Below the pieces are notes generated by a model. That model saw only the letters and a program-made list of their open reading frames with translations, was not told the DNA's origin and made no database searches. From Actinocatenispora sp963815125 (GTDB lineage: Bacteria; Actinomycetota; Actinomycetes; Mycobacteriales; Micromonosporaceae): a DNA stretch of 64,000 bases. The position numbers were made by a program, and so were the translations under genes. The DNA is taken from positions 62,001-126,000 of the forward strand of contig CAWFFM010000014.1 in the NCBI GenBank assembly GCA_963815125.1. The letters are read 5' to 3'. Below, in pieces: positions 42,170-51,272 of the stretch. Positions within the stretch are counted from its first letter, which is position 1; every line of letters begins with the position of its first letter.

Positions 42170-43270
42170 TCACCGGTTGACGTTGCTGATGTCCACCTGG
42201 AACCGTGGCAGGGCACCGAGCCTGCGGTACGGCGTGAGCGCGTTGGCCGGCACGTTCACCCGGGTATCGCCGATGCTCTGCGGAGTCTCGAAGTAGAACA
42301 GCGCCTTGAATCGCGGGAAGGCCGGAAGTTCGGTACTGACGTTGTTGTAGAACGCGGCCTTGTGGTTGACGTCCGTACCCGTGTAGACGCCCCACTCGGA
42401 CATCATCAGCGGCTTGGTCGGGAATCTGCGGCTGGCCCAGTTGTAGAACCCGGCCCAGGTCGTACCGTCCGCGGTCTTGCCCCGGTTGACCAGCTCGTTG
42501 AAGTCACCGTAGCCGTAGCCGGGCGTACTGCGGCCATAGCAGTCGTCACCGATCCAGTCGATGATGTCGTTGCCCGGGTAGAGCTGGTCGTGCCACGGCA
42601 CCGCACCCCACTGCCGGTTGCCGAGGTAGCAGATCACGTACACGATCTTGGTCGCACCCTTGGCCCGTAGCCGCTGCACGACGTGCCGGTACATGGCCGC
42701 GTAGTCCGCCGCGGTGTAGCCGGAGCCGGCCCTTTCGATCACGTCGTTCTCGGGCTCGTGCTGGACGGTCATGAAGAACCGGTACGGGTACTTCACCTTG
42801 ATGTACGCGGCCAGCCTGTCGAGGAACGCGTCGATCGTGGCGTTGCCCCGGGCGATGGACGCCCAGCTCGCCTCGGCGGGCTTCCAGTTGATGAACGGGA
42901 TGCGTGGCTTGCCGCGCTGCTTGGCCAGCGCGATGTCCGCAGGCGTCGGGAACAGCGTGCCGGTGCCCCGCTGGTAGGTGTGGAAGACCGTCTGGGTCCG
43001 CTGGGTCAACGTCTCGAACGAGTTCACTGCCTGGGTGGTGGGGATGCCGGTGTGTCCACCGGCCGCCACACCCCAGAGCAGACCGCAGCTCGGTATCAGC
43101 TTGGCGTCCACGCCACAGGCCCTGGTCGACGCTCCGGGAGCAGCCGCCCGCACCTGCGCGTGTCGCGCTGCACCAAAGCCGGGCGGCGACGTCACGGCCA
43201 GCGCCGAAGCTACAACCAGTACACCACCGATCGCCACGAGCCACTTCGCCGGCCACGTGGTAAATCGCAT
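42170..43270 (-). CDS. Secreted GH26-like glycoside hydrolase
   Basis: A 366-residue secreted protein with a hydrophobic signal (about residues 1-36). It has the clan GH-A layout: a probable acid/base Glu in TVQHEPENDV near residue 172 and a probable nucleophile Glu in LMMSEWGVYTG near 290. These resemble GH26 endo-mannanases and related lyases. Preferred start ATG 43270 sets the signal peptide at the N-terminus. Located at the border of an exopolysaccharide locus, divergent from the co-polymerase gene, so it may trim or release the polymer. Subfamily uncertain. Confidence 0.65.
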   Translation of the reverse strand: MRFTTWPAKWLVAIGGVLVVASALAVTSPPGFGAARHAQVRAAAPGASTRACGVDAKLIPSCGLLWGVAAGGHTGIPTTQAVNSFETLTQRTQTVFHTYQRGTGTLFPTPADIALAKQRGKPRIPFINWKPAEASWASIARGNATIDAFLDRLAAYIKVKYPYRFFMTVQHEPENDVIERAGSGYTAADYAAMYRHVVQRLRAKGATKIVYVICYLGNRQWGAVPWHDQLYPGNDIIDWIGDDCYGRSTPGYGYGDFNELVNRGKTADGTTWAGFYNWASRRFPTKPLMMSEWGVYTGTDVNHKAAFYNNVSTELPAFPRFKALFYFETPQSIGDTRVNVPANALTPYRRLGALPRFQVDISNVNR

Positions 43271-43490
43271 CGCCAACCCCCTTCTGTCACACGTCTGCGG
43301 GCGACCACGGATGCAACGGAGTGGGTGTCGCCCGCCGGAACCCAACCCCGCACTCAAGGTAGTTATAGAATCACTTAAGGTATTCCTCGAGCATCCTGCC
43401 ACGAAAACGAACGTGCCGAAGTGGATACGGAGCAGGCGCAAGCACAGTCGGCGGCGCACCCGCGCCCCTCACGGCGAAAGGCCCACCCCC

Positions 43491-45305
43491 ATGGATGTCA
43501 CCCGTCCGGCACCGACCGACCTGCTGGATCACCTCGTGACCCTGCGGCGGAACTGGTGGCTCATCCTCGCGTTGGCCGGGCTCGGCGTCCTGACCGGCGC
43601 CGGTGCGACCGCACACCTGCCGCACATCTACCAGGCCACCACCTCGGTACTGGTACTGCCCGTCGACGGGCAGGACAACAACGCCGCCGGCGGGCGCACC
43701 CGCAATGCCATCAACCTGGACACCGAGGCCCAGCTCGTCCGCTCCACCGCAGTGGCGAGCCGGGCCCGGCAGTCGCTACACGAGAGCGCGACGCCGGGCG
43801 CACTCGGCCGGCAGGTGACCGTCTCAGTGCCGCCGAACAGCACCATCCTCAAGATCACTTTCGCGGCGGACACCCCCCGCCAGGCACGGGCCGGCTCACA
43901 CGCCTTCGCCACCGCGTACCTGACCAACCGGGCCAGCAACGCCACCGCCGCCAACGCGGCCGCCACGAAGGCGCTGCGCACCCAGGTCAGCGACGTCACC
44001 AAGCAACTGCTCGCCGCATCCCGCCGGCTCTCCACGGTGTCCGCCGGCTCACCGGAGCAACTGGTACTGGAAACCCAGCGGCACAACCTGTCCACCCAGC
44101 TGGACGACCTCACCAACCGGCTGACCAACGCCACCACCAGCCCGGTCAGCGCCGGTCGGATCATCAGCGACGCGACCACCCCGGCCGCACCGACCCAGCC
44201 CGTGCTGCCGGTCAATCTGGCCGCCGGCGGGCTCATCGGGCTACTGCTCGGCATGCTCGTCGCCCTGCTGCGGGCCAGGCTCGGTCGGCACATCCACCGG
44301 ACCGACGACATGCACCGGCACGCGATTCCGGTACTGATGGAACTGCCGAGCGCGCCCGGCCGGCTACTCACCCAGGCCAGCCAGGGCGGCCGGATGTTCA
44401 GTCGACTCCGCAACGAACTCACCGCCGGGCCGCAGACCGACCAGCTGATCGTGGTGGTCGGTACCTCGACCGGCCCCGCCGCCACCATCGTGGCGACCAA
44501 CCTCGCCGCCGCGTACGCCCGTACCGGCACCGACAGCGTCCTGGTCGCCGTCGCGGACGGCCGGGCCGGTGCCTCCGCCGCAGCGACCGACCTGCTCTCG
44601 CTACCCGCCACACCCGGCTGGACCGAACTGACCGCCGGAACCGCCGACCTCGACGCCGTCCTGCACGCCGCGCCGGGCGAACCGCACCTTCGCGCCATCG
44701 CCGGCGGTACCGGCAGCTCCGGCAGTCTCGCCCAGTCGGAGGCCGCACGCGCCGCCCTGCGCGCCGTCCGTGCCGAGGCCGTCCAGATCGTCGTCGCCTC
44801 CCCCGATGCGACCGGCAACGCCGACGCACAGAGCCTGGCCAGCCTCGCCGACGCGGCCATCCTCGCGGTGGAACTCGACATCAGTCGGCACGAGGACGTA
44901 CAGGACGCCGCCGAGCAGCTGGCCCGGGTAGGTACACCGTTGCTCGGCGCGGTGCTCGTACCGGCGCTGGACCGACCCACGACGGCGGTGACTCCCCGCC
45001 GCGCCCTGGAACCGGCAAAACTCACCGAACCGGCCGGATTCTTCGGAACGGACGCGACAACCGGAGCCGGCACGGCCGTACCTGTGTCCCGGCCCGAGAC
45101 GGACAGCGACGTGTCGACCCAGGTACTGCCCAGGATCACCGACGACCCCGCGAACCCCGGCAAGGGCAGCGACCGGACCAAGGGCGCACACCGGTCCCGG
45201 AACGAACGGTTGAAGAACGCCGCGGCCGACCGCTGGCCCGGCACCAGCGGGGACGACGCGGCCGATTCCTCCATCGACCCGGCGTCCAGCAGCACCAGGC
45301 TCTGA
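43491..45305 (+). CDS. Polysaccharide co-polymerase (Wzz-like) with degenerate kinase domain
   Basis: A 604-residue chain-length determinant. A first membrane segment lies near residues 25-45, an extracytoplasmic helical region follows with Ala/Thr-rich coiled segments, and a second segment lies near 241-261. A cytoplasmic BY-kinase-like domain (about 320-500) follows. The kinase Walker A is broken: GTSTGPAATIVATNLA has Ala where Lys and Ser should be. Walker A' VADGR lacks the normal DAD. The tail is polar with no tyrosine cluster. It sets chain length with the Wzy-like polymerase downstream (6-base gap). Confidence 0.85.
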   Translation: MDVTRPAPTDLLDHLVTLRRNWWLILALAGLGVLTGAGATAHLPHIYQATTSVLVLPVDGQDNNAAGGRTRNAINLDTEAQLVRSTAVASRARQSLHESATPGALGRQVTVSVPPNSTILKITFAADTPRQARAGSHAFATAYLTNRASNATAANAAATKALRTQVSDVTKQLLAASRRLSTVSAGSPEQLVLETQRHNLSTQLDDLTNRLTNATTSPVSAGRIISDATTPAAPTQPVLPVNLAAGGLIGLLLGMLVALLRARLGRHIHRTDDMHRHAIPVLMELPSAPGRLLTQASQGGRMFSRLRNELTAGPQTDQLIVVVGTSTGPAATIVATNLAAAYARTGTDSVLVAVADGRAGASAAATDLLSLPATPGWTELTAGTADLDAVLHAAPGEPHLRAIAGGTGSSGSLAQSEAARAALRAVRAEAVQIVVASPDATGNADAQSLASLADAAILAVELDISRHEDVQDAAEQLARVGTPLLGAVLVPALDRPTTAVTPRRALEPAKLTEPAGFFGTDATTGAGTAVPVSRPETDSDVSTQVLPRITDDPANPGKGSDRTKGAHRSRNERLKNAAADRWPGTSGDDAADSSIDPASSSTRL

Positions 45306-45311
45306 CCCGGC

Positions 45312-46757
45312 GTGCCCACCACACTGGTGCCCGGCGCACCTTCCGCAGACCGGAACCGGTCGACAGCGCTACGGACCACGCGTCGCCGACAGCATCCGCT
45401 GCCCGGCCGACGATGGTTGGCACCGGGCTGGCCGCTGACCTTCCTGCTCGCCGGGTACCCGCTCTGGTGGGCACTCGGCCTGGGTGTGCTCATCTTCCCG
45501 CTGATGGCCGTACCGATGGCCGTCACGCTGTTGTACCGCAGGCCGTTGCGGGTACCCCGCGAGCTCGGCTGGTGGCTGGTCTTCCTGCTCGTCACGCTGG
45601 TGGGGGTCGCCGCCCTGGGCGTCAACCCGACCGGCACGCTGGCCGATCCGGTGAGCGACCGGCTGCCCGGGGTGGCCTTCCGGACGATCAGCTACCTGGC
45701 GCTGACCGTACTGCTGCTGTACGCCGGGAACCTGACCGAACGTGAACTGCCCCGCCGGAAGCTGATCGCGCTGCTGGGCTGGCTGTTCGTGGTGACCGTC
45801 GGCGGCGGACTTCTCGGCACCTTCGCCGGGCATTTCGAGTTCACCTCACCCGTCGAGTTGCTGCTGCCCGAACACCTGCGGCACAACAACTTCGTCGCCT
45901 CGCTGGTGCACCCGGCGGCGGCGCAGGTGATGGAGGTCCTCGGCTACGCCAGCCCCCGGCCCGCCGCCCCCTGGGGCTACACCAACACCTGGGGGAACAA
46001 CTTCGCGCTGCTGATCGGCTGGTTCGTGGTGGCCGCCGTGGTGGTGGCCCGACCCGGCAACACCCCGCGGGCCGGTACCTTCCGACGACTGGCCGGCGTG
46101 GCGGTGCTGCTCGTCGGCCTGCTGCCCGCGGTGTTCTCCCTCAACCGCGGCCTGTGGATCGATCTGGCCCTGGGCGGGGCGTACGTCGCGTTCCGACTCG
46201 CGCTGCGCGGCCGGCTGTGGGCACTGGCCAGCGTCACCGGTGCGGTGCTGCTGGTCGCGGTGCTGCTGGTGCTCACCCCGCTGGGCTCACTGGTGAACAG
46301 CCGGCTGGAGAACGGAAAGAGCAACAACGTCCGGATGTTCGTCACCGAGCGGGCCATCACCGGCGTACGCGACTCACCGCTCATCGGTCTCGGTACCACC
46401 CGCAACACCGCCGGCAGCGACCAGTCCATCGCGGTCGGTGGAACCGCCGGCTGCCAGCGCTGCGGCGGACACACCATCGGCGGCAACGGGCAGCTCTGGC
46501 AGGTGCTGTACCTGCACGGGATCCTCGGCACCGCCTGCTATCTCGGCTTCTTCCTGACCGTGCTGTGGCGCTACCGCCACGACACCAGCCCGATCGGCCT
46601 GGCCGGATCCGCGGCCATCGTGATCTCGCTGGGTTCGATGTTCTACTACAACGCCCTCGTCACCCCGTTGGCCTTCACGTTCCTGTCCTACGTCCTGCTG
46701 TGGCGTAACTCCATCGACAGCCATCCGGTGTCACGAGAGTACGAGGAGAACCTATGA
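45312..46757 (+). CDS. Wzy-like O-antigen polymerase/ligase family membrane protein
   Basis: A 481-residue protein with about ten to eleven membrane segments and a large extracytoplasmic loop in the second half (around LGSLVNSRLENGKSNNVRMFVTERAI), as in O-antigen polymerases and ligases. It has an RGLWIDLALG-like segment typical of the Wzy_C family. GTG start at 45312, six bases after the co-polymerase stop; its stop overlaps the next ATG (ATGA). It likely polymerises lipid-linked repeat units outside the membrane. Sequences of this family diverge strongly, so the sugar cannot be named. Confidence 0.8.
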   Translation: MPTTLVPGAPSADRNRSTALRTTRRRQHPLPGRRWLAPGWPLTFLLAGYPLWWALGLGVLIFPLMAVPMAVTLLYRRPLRVPRELGWWLVFLLVTLVGVAALGVNPTGTLADPVSDRLPGVAFRTISYLALTVLLLYAGNLTERELPRRKLIALLGWLFVVTVGGGLLGTFAGHFEFTSPVELLLPEHLRHNNFVASLVHPAAAQVMEVLGYASPRPAAPWGYTNTWGNNFALLIGWFVVAAVVVARPGNTPRAGTFRRLAGVAVLLVGLLPAVFSLNRGLWIDLALGGAYVAFRLALRGRLWALASVTGAVLLVAVLLVLTPLGSLVNSRLENGKSNNVRMFVTERAITGVRDSPLIGLGTTRNTAGSDQSIAVGGTAGCQRCGGHTIGGNGQLWQVLYLHGILGTACYLGFFLTVLWRYRHDTSPIGLAGSAAIVISLGSMFYYNALVTPLAFTFLSYVLLWRNSIDSHPVSREYEENL

Positions 46758-48052
46758 GCAGCGCGCCGGTCGAGCTGACCGCCGGCGAAGCGGGGAGGCG
46801 GGCCGAATACCTCGGCGAGGTGCTCCCGCTGTTGTACCCGCACCCGTGCGCCACGACCCTGCCGCACAGCCGGCCGGGACCCACCGGGCAGCCGGTACAC
46901 CGGGAGTTCGTGGTACTGCCCGACGTGTCCCGGGCCCGGTTGCTGGCACCGACCGGGAACACCCGGATCACCGTCGGCGCGGTGCGGCGGTACTCCGAAC
47001 CGCAGTCGGCGACGTCCCGGCTGAAGCGGGAGGCCGTGGTGGCCGCGTTCCGTACCGGCACCGACCGGCTGCTGCTGCGCGACCGGGTCCGGGTGCACGC
47101 CGCCGCGGGCGCCGACCACATCGAACGGTTCCTGCACCATCTGCTGGGCCGTCCCTTCGCCCTGTCCGTCCACATCGGACCCGCACGGGCCAACCGCAAG
47201 CCGGTACTGCAACTGCTCGACGACCGGGGTCGGACCGTGGCCTTCGGCAAGCTGGGCGTCAACGAACTGACCCGGCAACTGGTACGCGGCGAGGCACGGG
47301 CGATGAACACCCTGGCCAACGCCGGGTTACGACACCTACGGGTGCCCACCGTACTGGCCACCGGGCAGTGGCACGGACACGAGGTGCTGATCTCGGCCGC
47401 GCTGCCGGTGGAGCGGCCCCGGGTACCGCTGGACGGCGAGCTGCTCCGGCTGGCCATGCGCGAGGTGGCCGGGATGTCCGGGATGCACCGGCAGCGGCTG
47501 GCGGACAGCCGCTACTGGGCCACCCTGCGCGGTCGGCTCGCCGACCTCACCGGCGCCCCGGAGGGACGCACACTGGCCGCCGCCGCCCGCGATCTGGTGC
47601 TGCGGGCCGGTGCGCTGCGGATCGACTTCGGTAGCTGGCACGGGGACTGGACCCCGTGGAACATGGCCGCCGTCGCCGACGACCTGCTGGTGTGGGACTG
47701 GGAACGGTTCACCACCGGTATCCCGGTCGGTTTCGACCCGCTGCACTACCAGTTGCAGAGCGCCATCGTGCAGTCCGGCCACAGTCCCCGTACCGCGGTG
47801 GCCAACCTTCTGCGCAGTGCGCCGGCGCTGCTCGCCGGCTACGGCGTACCGCTGGGTGCGGCCCGGCCGACCGCGCTGCTGTACCTGATCGAGCTGGCCA
47901 CCCGCTATCTGACCGACCGGCAGGCCGAGGCCGGCGCCCGGCTCGGCGTACTGGGCACCTGGCTGCTGCCCGAACTGGTGACCGCGGTCGGCGACCTGGC
48001 CACCGACGAGTCCACCGGCGACGGTAGCCGTACCTCCGGATCGGCGGGGTGA
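46754..48052 (+). CDS. APH-fold kinase of the polysaccharide cluster, substrate unknown
   Basis: A 432-residue protein. The C-terminal half has the aminoglycoside-phosphotransferase (APH) fold: a catalytic-loop-like GSWHGDWTPWN at about residues 293-303 and a metal-binding WDWERF near 314. The N-terminal 150 residues carry a separate basic domain with no family I can name. Sits between the polymerase and a sulfotransferase with 4-base overlaps on both sides, so it belongs to the same transcript. It may phosphorylate a sugar or a lipid. The true substrate is unknown. Confidence 0.7.
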   Translation: MSSAPVELTAGEAGRRAEYLGEVLPLLYPHPCATTLPHSRPGPTGQPVHREFVVLPDVSRARLLAPTGNTRITVGAVRRYSEPQSATSRLKREAVVAAFRTGTDRLLLRDRVRVHAAAGADHIERFLHHLLGRPFALSVHIGPARANRKPVLQLLDDRGRTVAFGKLGVNELTRQLVRGEARAMNTLANAGLRHLRVPTVLATGQWHGHEVLISAALPVERPRVPLDGELLRLAMREVAGMSGMHRQRLADSRYWATLRGRLADLTGAPEGRTLAAAARDLVLRAGALRIDFGSWHGDWTPWNMAAVADDLLVWDWERFTTGIPVGFDPLHYQLQSAIVQSGHSPRTAVANLLRSAPALLAGYGVPLGAARPTALLYLIELATRYLTDRQAEAGARLGVLGTWLLPELVTAVGDLATDESTGDGSRTSGSAG

Positions 48053-48936
48053 TGGCCGTGTCGACAGGCCCAGGAACACTGCCCGGTCCGGTGAAACGCT
48101 TGGTACACACCGGTTCTGTCACCATCGGCCGGTTGTCCGCCGGAGCCCGGATGCTGCCCTCGTTCCTGATCGCGGGCGGCCAACGGTGCGGCACCACGTC
48201 GATGTACCGCGCCCTCGCGGCACACCCGTCGATCGTGAAAGCCGTACTACACAAGGGTGTGCACTACTTCGATGTCGCCTATCATCGTGGTCCGGCCTGG
48301 TACCGCGGGCACTTCCCGTTGCGCAGCACCGGAAAGCGGGTCAGCGCTCGTACCGGTGTGCCGACCCAGACGTTCGAGTCCAGCCCGTACTACATGTACC
48401 ACCCGCTGGCCGCCGACCGGATCGCCGCCGAGCTGCCCGACGTACGACTCGTCGTACTGATCCGCGACCCGGTCGAACGGGCGTACTCGCACCACGCGCA
48501 CGAGGTGGCGCGCGGTTTCGAACCGGAGGCCGACTTCACCCGGGCGCTGGCCCTGGAACCGGAACGGCTGGCCGGTGAGGAACAGCGGCTGCGCGCCGAT
48601 CCGCGCTACTACAGCCACGCGCACCAGCACCACGCGTACGTGGAACGCGGCCAGTACGTCGAGCACCTGCAACGGCTCACCGCCGTCTTCGGCCGGGAAC
48701 GCATCCACGTGGTGGACTCGGAACGGTTCTTCACCGAGCCGGAACCGGTGTACGACGCCGTACTGTCCTTCCTGGACCTTCCGCTGACCCACCGGCCGCC
48801 GTTCGAACGACACAACGCGCGGGCGCGCGGGCCGATGCCCGAACCGGTACGCGAACAGTTGACCGCGCATTTCGCCCCGTACAACGCGCGGCTGGTCGAC
48901 TGGCTGGGCTACCGTCCCTCGTTCCTGGAGCAGTGA
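48049..48936 (+). CDS. PAPS-dependent sulfotransferase
   Basis: Transfers sulfate from PAPS to a hydroxyl or amine, most likely on the exopolysaccharide. Length 295 residues. The 5'-phosphosulfate-binding motif GGQRCGTTS lies near residue 42 and the 3'-phosphate-binding RDPVERAYSHH near 138, as in carbohydrate sulfotransferases of the heparan sulfate type. No membrane anchor is clear. GTG/ATG (48049/48052) overlap the upstream stop. It is a member of the polysaccharide operon, next to the flippase. Confidence 0.88.
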   Translation: MMAVSTGPGTLPGPVKRLVHTGSVTIGRLSAGARMLPSFLIAGGQRCGTTSMYRALAAHPSIVKAVLHKGVHYFDVAYHRGPAWYRGHFPLRSTGKRVSARTGVPTQTFESSPYYMYHPLAADRIAAELPDVRLVVLIRDPVERAYSHHAHEVARGFEPEADFTRALALEPERLAGEEQRLRADPRYYSHAHQHHAYVERGQYVEHLQRLTAVFGRERIHVVDSERFFTEPEPVYDAVLSFLDLPLTHRPPFERHNARARGPMPEPVREQLTAHFAPYNARLVDWLGYRPSFLEQ

Positions 48937-48943
48937 GGTGCCC

Positions 48944-50533
48944 ATGACCTCACCGGTCACCGGTACCGCATCGGCGGGGCTGGCCGGGGCCGCCCGCGGC
49001 GGAGCGGTCAACCTGGTGGCGGCCGGCTTCGCCGGACTGGCCGGGCTGCTGATCACCGCCCTGGTCGCACGCGGCCTTGGCGCCGCGGAAGCCGGCGTCT
49101 TCTTCGCCGCCACCTCGGCCTTCCTGCTCGCGCAGATGCTGGCCAAGCTGGGTACCGACACCGGCCTGGTCTACTGGCTGGCCCGACTGCGCGCGGTACG
49201 CCGGTTCGACCTGCTGCACCGCTGCCTGCGGATCGGGCTCGGCCCGGTCCTCGTCGGCTCGGTCGTCGCCGGGCTGCTGCTGTTCTTCACGGCGCCGTGG
49301 CTGGCGGGGCTGCCGGCGCTGACCGACCCGCACGGCAGCGTCCCGCACGCCGGTACGTTCGTCCTGCAGTTGCGGGTGCTGGCGGTGTTCCTGCCGGTGG
49401 CCGCGGTGTCCGACGCGCTGCTGTCGGCGACCCGCGGTTACCGCACCATGCGACCGACCGCGCTGGTGGAGAAGACCGCCCGACCGGCGCTGCAGCTGGT
49501 GCTGCTGCTGGTGGTGGCGGTGTCGGCGAGCACTACCGCGTTCACGCTGGCCTGGGTCATGCCGTACCTGGCGAGTGTGCTCGCCGCCGGGTATTTTCTC
49601 TCCACAGTAGACAGAAAGGCCCGGTCCGCGCCGTACGAGCCGGACGGCGCGGCGGACATCGAGATACCGGCGCGACTGAACCGGGCATTCTGGCGCTTCA
49701 CCGCGCCCCGGGCGCTGGCCAGCGTCGGGCAGGTCGCGTTGCAGCGGCTGGATGTTCTGCTGGTGGCCGGCCTGATCGGGTTCCCGGCCGCGGCACTGTA
49801 CACAGTGGCCACCCGGTTCGTCGTGGTCGGCCAGTTGGGCAACCAGGCGATCGGCAGTGCCGTACAGCCGCGGCTCGCCGAACGGCTGGCCCGCTCCGAC
49901 ATGGCCGGCGTACGGCAGCTCTACCAGGGTTCGACCGCCTGGGTGGTGCTGCTGACCTGGCCGATGTTCCTGCTGGTCGCCATATACGCGCCGGTGTACC
50001 TGCGGCTCTTCGGCGGCGGCTACTCGGCCCGTACGACCACCGGCGTGGTGGCGTTGCTGTGCCTGGCGATGCTGGGCGCCGCGGCCTGCGGGATGGTCGA
50101 CATGGTGCTCGCCATGGGCGGCAGGACCAGTTGGAACCTGATCAACGTCGGGGTGGCGTTCGGCGTCAACGTCACGCTGGACCTGCTGCTCATCCCGCAC
50201 CTGGGGATCGTCGGTGCGGCGGTCGGCTGGGCGGTCGCGTTGCTGGTCAAGAACGTGCTGCCGCTCGTACAGATCGCCACCGTACTCAAGCTGCACCCGT
50301 TCGGACCCGGCACCCTGTACGCCACACTGCTGGCCACCGGCTGCGTCGGGGTGCCCGCCGCCGTGCTGCGACTGATCGTCGGCGCGGGGCCGGCCGGCCT
50401 GGCCCTGAGTGTCGGTATCGCCGTCCCGGCCTACCTGCTCGGCTGTTTCCTGCTCCGCGACCCACTCGGCCTGGCGCAGTTCCCGCGCCGCCGTACCGCC
50501 CGATCCGCGAGGAGTGCCATCCAGGATGCGTAG
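48944..50533 (+). CDS. Wzx-like oligosaccharide flippase (MOP superfamily)
   Basis: A 529-residue protein with about 12 to 14 membrane segments, of the polysaccharide-exporter (MATE/MOP) type. The N-terminal segment follows an Ala/Gly-rich NLVAAGFAGLAGLLITALVA. The basic interhelix regions (FDLLHRCLRIG, RARY-type) face the cytoplasm. It would flip the lipid-linked repeat unit across the membrane before the Wzy-like protein polymerises it. The ATG at 48944 is preferred over GTG at 48938. It overlaps the methyltransferase gene by 8 bases. Confidence 0.85.
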   Translation: MTSPVTGTASAGLAGAARGGAVNLVAAGFAGLAGLLITALVARGLGAAEAGVFFAATSAFLLAQMLAKLGTDTGLVYWLARLRAVRRFDLLHRCLRIGLGPVLVGSVVAGLLLFFTAPWLAGLPALTDPHGSVPHAGTFVLQLRVLAVFLPVAAVSDALLSATRGYRTMRPTALVEKTARPALQLVLLLVVAVSASTTAFTLAWVMPYLASVLAAGYFLSTVDRKARSAPYEPDGAADIEIPARLNRAFWRFTAPRALASVGQVALQRLDVLLVAGLIGFPAAALYTVATRFVVVGQLGNQAIGSAVQPRLAERLARSDMAGVRQLYQGSTAWVVLLTWPMFLLVAIYAPVYLRLFGGGYSARTTTGVVALLCLAMLGAAACGMVDMVLAMGGRTSWNLINVGVAFGVNVTLDLLLIPHLGIVGAAVGWAVALLVKNVLPLVQIATVLKLHPFGPGTLYATLLATGCVGVPAAVLRLIVGAGPAGLALSVGIAVPAYLLGCFLLRDPLGLAQFPRRRTARSARSAIQDA

Positions 50534-51272
50534 CGACTATCCCAGTATCTTCCAGGACAACACCGCCGTCACCAAGTACGAGAACGTGGTGTACGCGCCG
50601 GGCAGCTACTCCTCGGCGGTGAACCAACGCCAGACCCACTTCATGCGTCGCCTGGTCGCGGAGTCGTTCGACACCCCACCGGTGCAGCACGACTTCGCCT
50701 GCGGTACCGGCCGGGGGCTGCGGATGCTGGCCGGGCAGGTGGCGGCGGCGCACGGCTACGACGTGGCGCCGGCCATGCTGGAGGTGGCCCGCAAGGCGTC
50801 GATCCCGGCGGAACTGCACGAGATCGCCACCGACGGCCCGGTCCCGGTACCGGTGGCCACCGAGGGCCCGACCCTGGTCACCATGTTCCGGCTGCTGCTG
50901 AACGCGACACCGCAGGTACGGGACCGGGCCATGGACTTCGCCGCTGCGGCGCTGCCCACCGACGCCGCCGGGTTGCTGGTGATCGAGAACCATGGCCCGC
51001 GACGCTCGCTGCGACACCTGGCCAGCTGGCGGCGCCAGGCCGACCCGTGGTACGCCGAACTGTCCGACGAGCAGGTCGCCGATCTGCTCGACCGGCACGG
51101 CTTCGAACTGGTCGGGCGGCACGGCTTCGCCCTGACCAGCCAGGGCTTCTACCGGTTGCCCCCGCTGCGCGCGGTGGCCCGACTGGTCGACGACACGTTC
51201 GCGGCCCGGTTCGCGTCGGTGGCCACCGACGTGCTCTACGTGGCCCGGCGCAAGCCGGCTCCGACGCCATGA
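50526..51272 (+). CDS. SAM-dependent methyltransferase
   Basis: A 248-residue class I methyltransferase. The SAM-binding motif I, HDFACGTGRGLRML, lies near residue 57, followed by a YDVAPAMLEVARK acidic-loop region. The C-terminal region SQGFYRLPPL/VLYVARRK fits the family. It overlaps the flippase stop and ends by overlapping the next gene's start (ATGA at 51269). It probably decorates the polysaccharide or a precursor with a methyl group. The acceptor is unknown. Confidence 0.82.
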   Translation: MRSDYPSIFQDNTAVTKYENVVYAPGSYSSAVNQRQTHFMRRLVAESFDTPPVQHDFACGTGRGLRMLAGQVAAAHGYDVAPAMLEVARKASIPAELHEIATDGPVPVPVATEGPTLVTMFRLLLNATPQVRDRAMDFAAAALPTDAAGLLVIENHGPRRSLRHLASWRRQADPWYAELSDEQVADLLDRHGFELVGRHGFALTSQGFYRLPPLRAVARLVDDTFAARFASVATDVLYVARRKPAPTP

